Part shown: piece by piece, positions 18,766 to 18,931 of the stretch
Position numbering within the stretch: the stretch's first letter is position 1
How the letters are laid out: every line of letters begins with the position of its first letter
NCBI GenBank assembly: GCA_016218485.1
Contig: JACRDY010000021.1
Coordinates: 1-18,931 of the forward strand
Length of the DNA: 18,931 nt
DNA from: Candidatus Falkowiibacteriota bacterium
GTDB lineage: Bacteria; Patescibacteriota; Patescibacteriia; JACRDY01
Direction of reading: 5' to 3'
Notes under the pieces: model-generated
Seen by the model: the letters and a program-made list of their open reading frames with translations, nothing else
Databases searched by the model: none
What the model was told of the DNA's origin: nothing
Made by a program: the position numbers and the translations under genes

Positions 18766-18931
18766 CTACAAGCTGAAAGTTTTAGAGAGTGGAGTAAGCT
18801 CGGTTGATTTTGTCTTTTCATCAGTTAGCGTCGTACCTTTGTAGGGCAAAATTGCTTGGATCATTTTATCCGGATTTGTTTTTGTTGAGTCATATATCAC
18901 CTCACCTCGTCCCTCGACAGTTCCATTCACA
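18766..18931 (-). CDS. C-terminal part of a gene, possibly an HMA-like domain
   Basis: Reading the minus strand from the window edge, one frame stays open for 54 codons to TAG at 18766-18768. The peptide includes VNGTVEGRGEVIYDSTKTNP, then KMIQAILPYKG, and ends in LSKTFSL. The V-x-G-x-V, then VIYD, then IQAI spacing resembles the end of a heavy-metal-associated (ferredoxin-like) domain, but the two metal-binding cysteines would lie outside the window. The composition is convincingly coding. The 5' end is outside, so the length and start are unknown. Confidence 0.65.
   Translation of the reverse strand, partial: VNGTVEGRGEVIYDSTKTNPDKMIQAILPYKGTTLTDEKTKSTELTPLSKTFSL

Overview
The window looks like a chromosomal segment of a Candidate Phyla Radiation (Patescibacteria, Parcubacteria-like) bacterium. 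This is inferred from small compact genes, the PH-domain membrane protein paired with a tiny membrane protein, a VKOR-type membrane thioredoxin beside DsbB, a tRNA with no encoded CCA, few good Shine-Dalgarno sites, and ordinary TGA stops (genetic code 11). Nearly all genes lie on the minus strand. The clear exception is a small secreted-protein gene at 16600.

Layout, low to high coordinate. 1-84 is unresolved. 223-1920 is a thiol-redox group: MsrB, DsbB and a membrane-anchored CPHC thioredoxin. 2056-4494 holds a lipoprotein, a DUF4185-type beta-propeller enzyme and a histidine-phosphatase-family protein. 4782-7389 is a translationally coupled pair, a cyanophycin-synthetase-like ATP-grasp ligase and a protein I cannot name with a His-rich motif, headed by tRNA-Ser(CGA). 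7509-8089 is a gene-free, hairpin-rich stretch. 8090-9041 encodes two secreted or lipid-anchored proteins with a clear promoter and terminator. 9313-12523 is an operon of an O-antigen ligase-like protein, an unknown membrane-anchored protein and a cyclopropane-fatty-acid synthase. 12634-14058 is a Wzx-type flippase. 14361-15226 is the PH-domain pair. 15296-16345 is ruvB. 16600-17619 is a convergent pair with unusually strong ribosome sites and facing terminators. 17754-18335 is a CYTH protein. 18336-18765 is gene-free and full of inverted repeats, with a 20-base tRNA 3'-end fragment. 18766-18931 is the C-terminus of another minus-strand gene.

Several genes act at the cell envelope: lipid modification (cfa), glycan export and ligation (Wzx, WaaL/Wzy-like), lipoproteins, and disulfide formation and repair outside the membrane (DsbB, thioredoxin, possibly MsrB).

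The most striking feature is in the spacers. Ten spacers carry A/T-rich arrays with a 7- or 8-base period, most of them folded into inverted repeats. The repeated word differs from spacer to spacer but is shared by the two arms within a spacer. Two spacers carry 96-bp near-identical inverted copies of one such element. In front of ruvB the array forms a 19-bp stem in the predicted leader. The other candidate for undescribed biology is the ATP-grasp plus His-motif gene pair.
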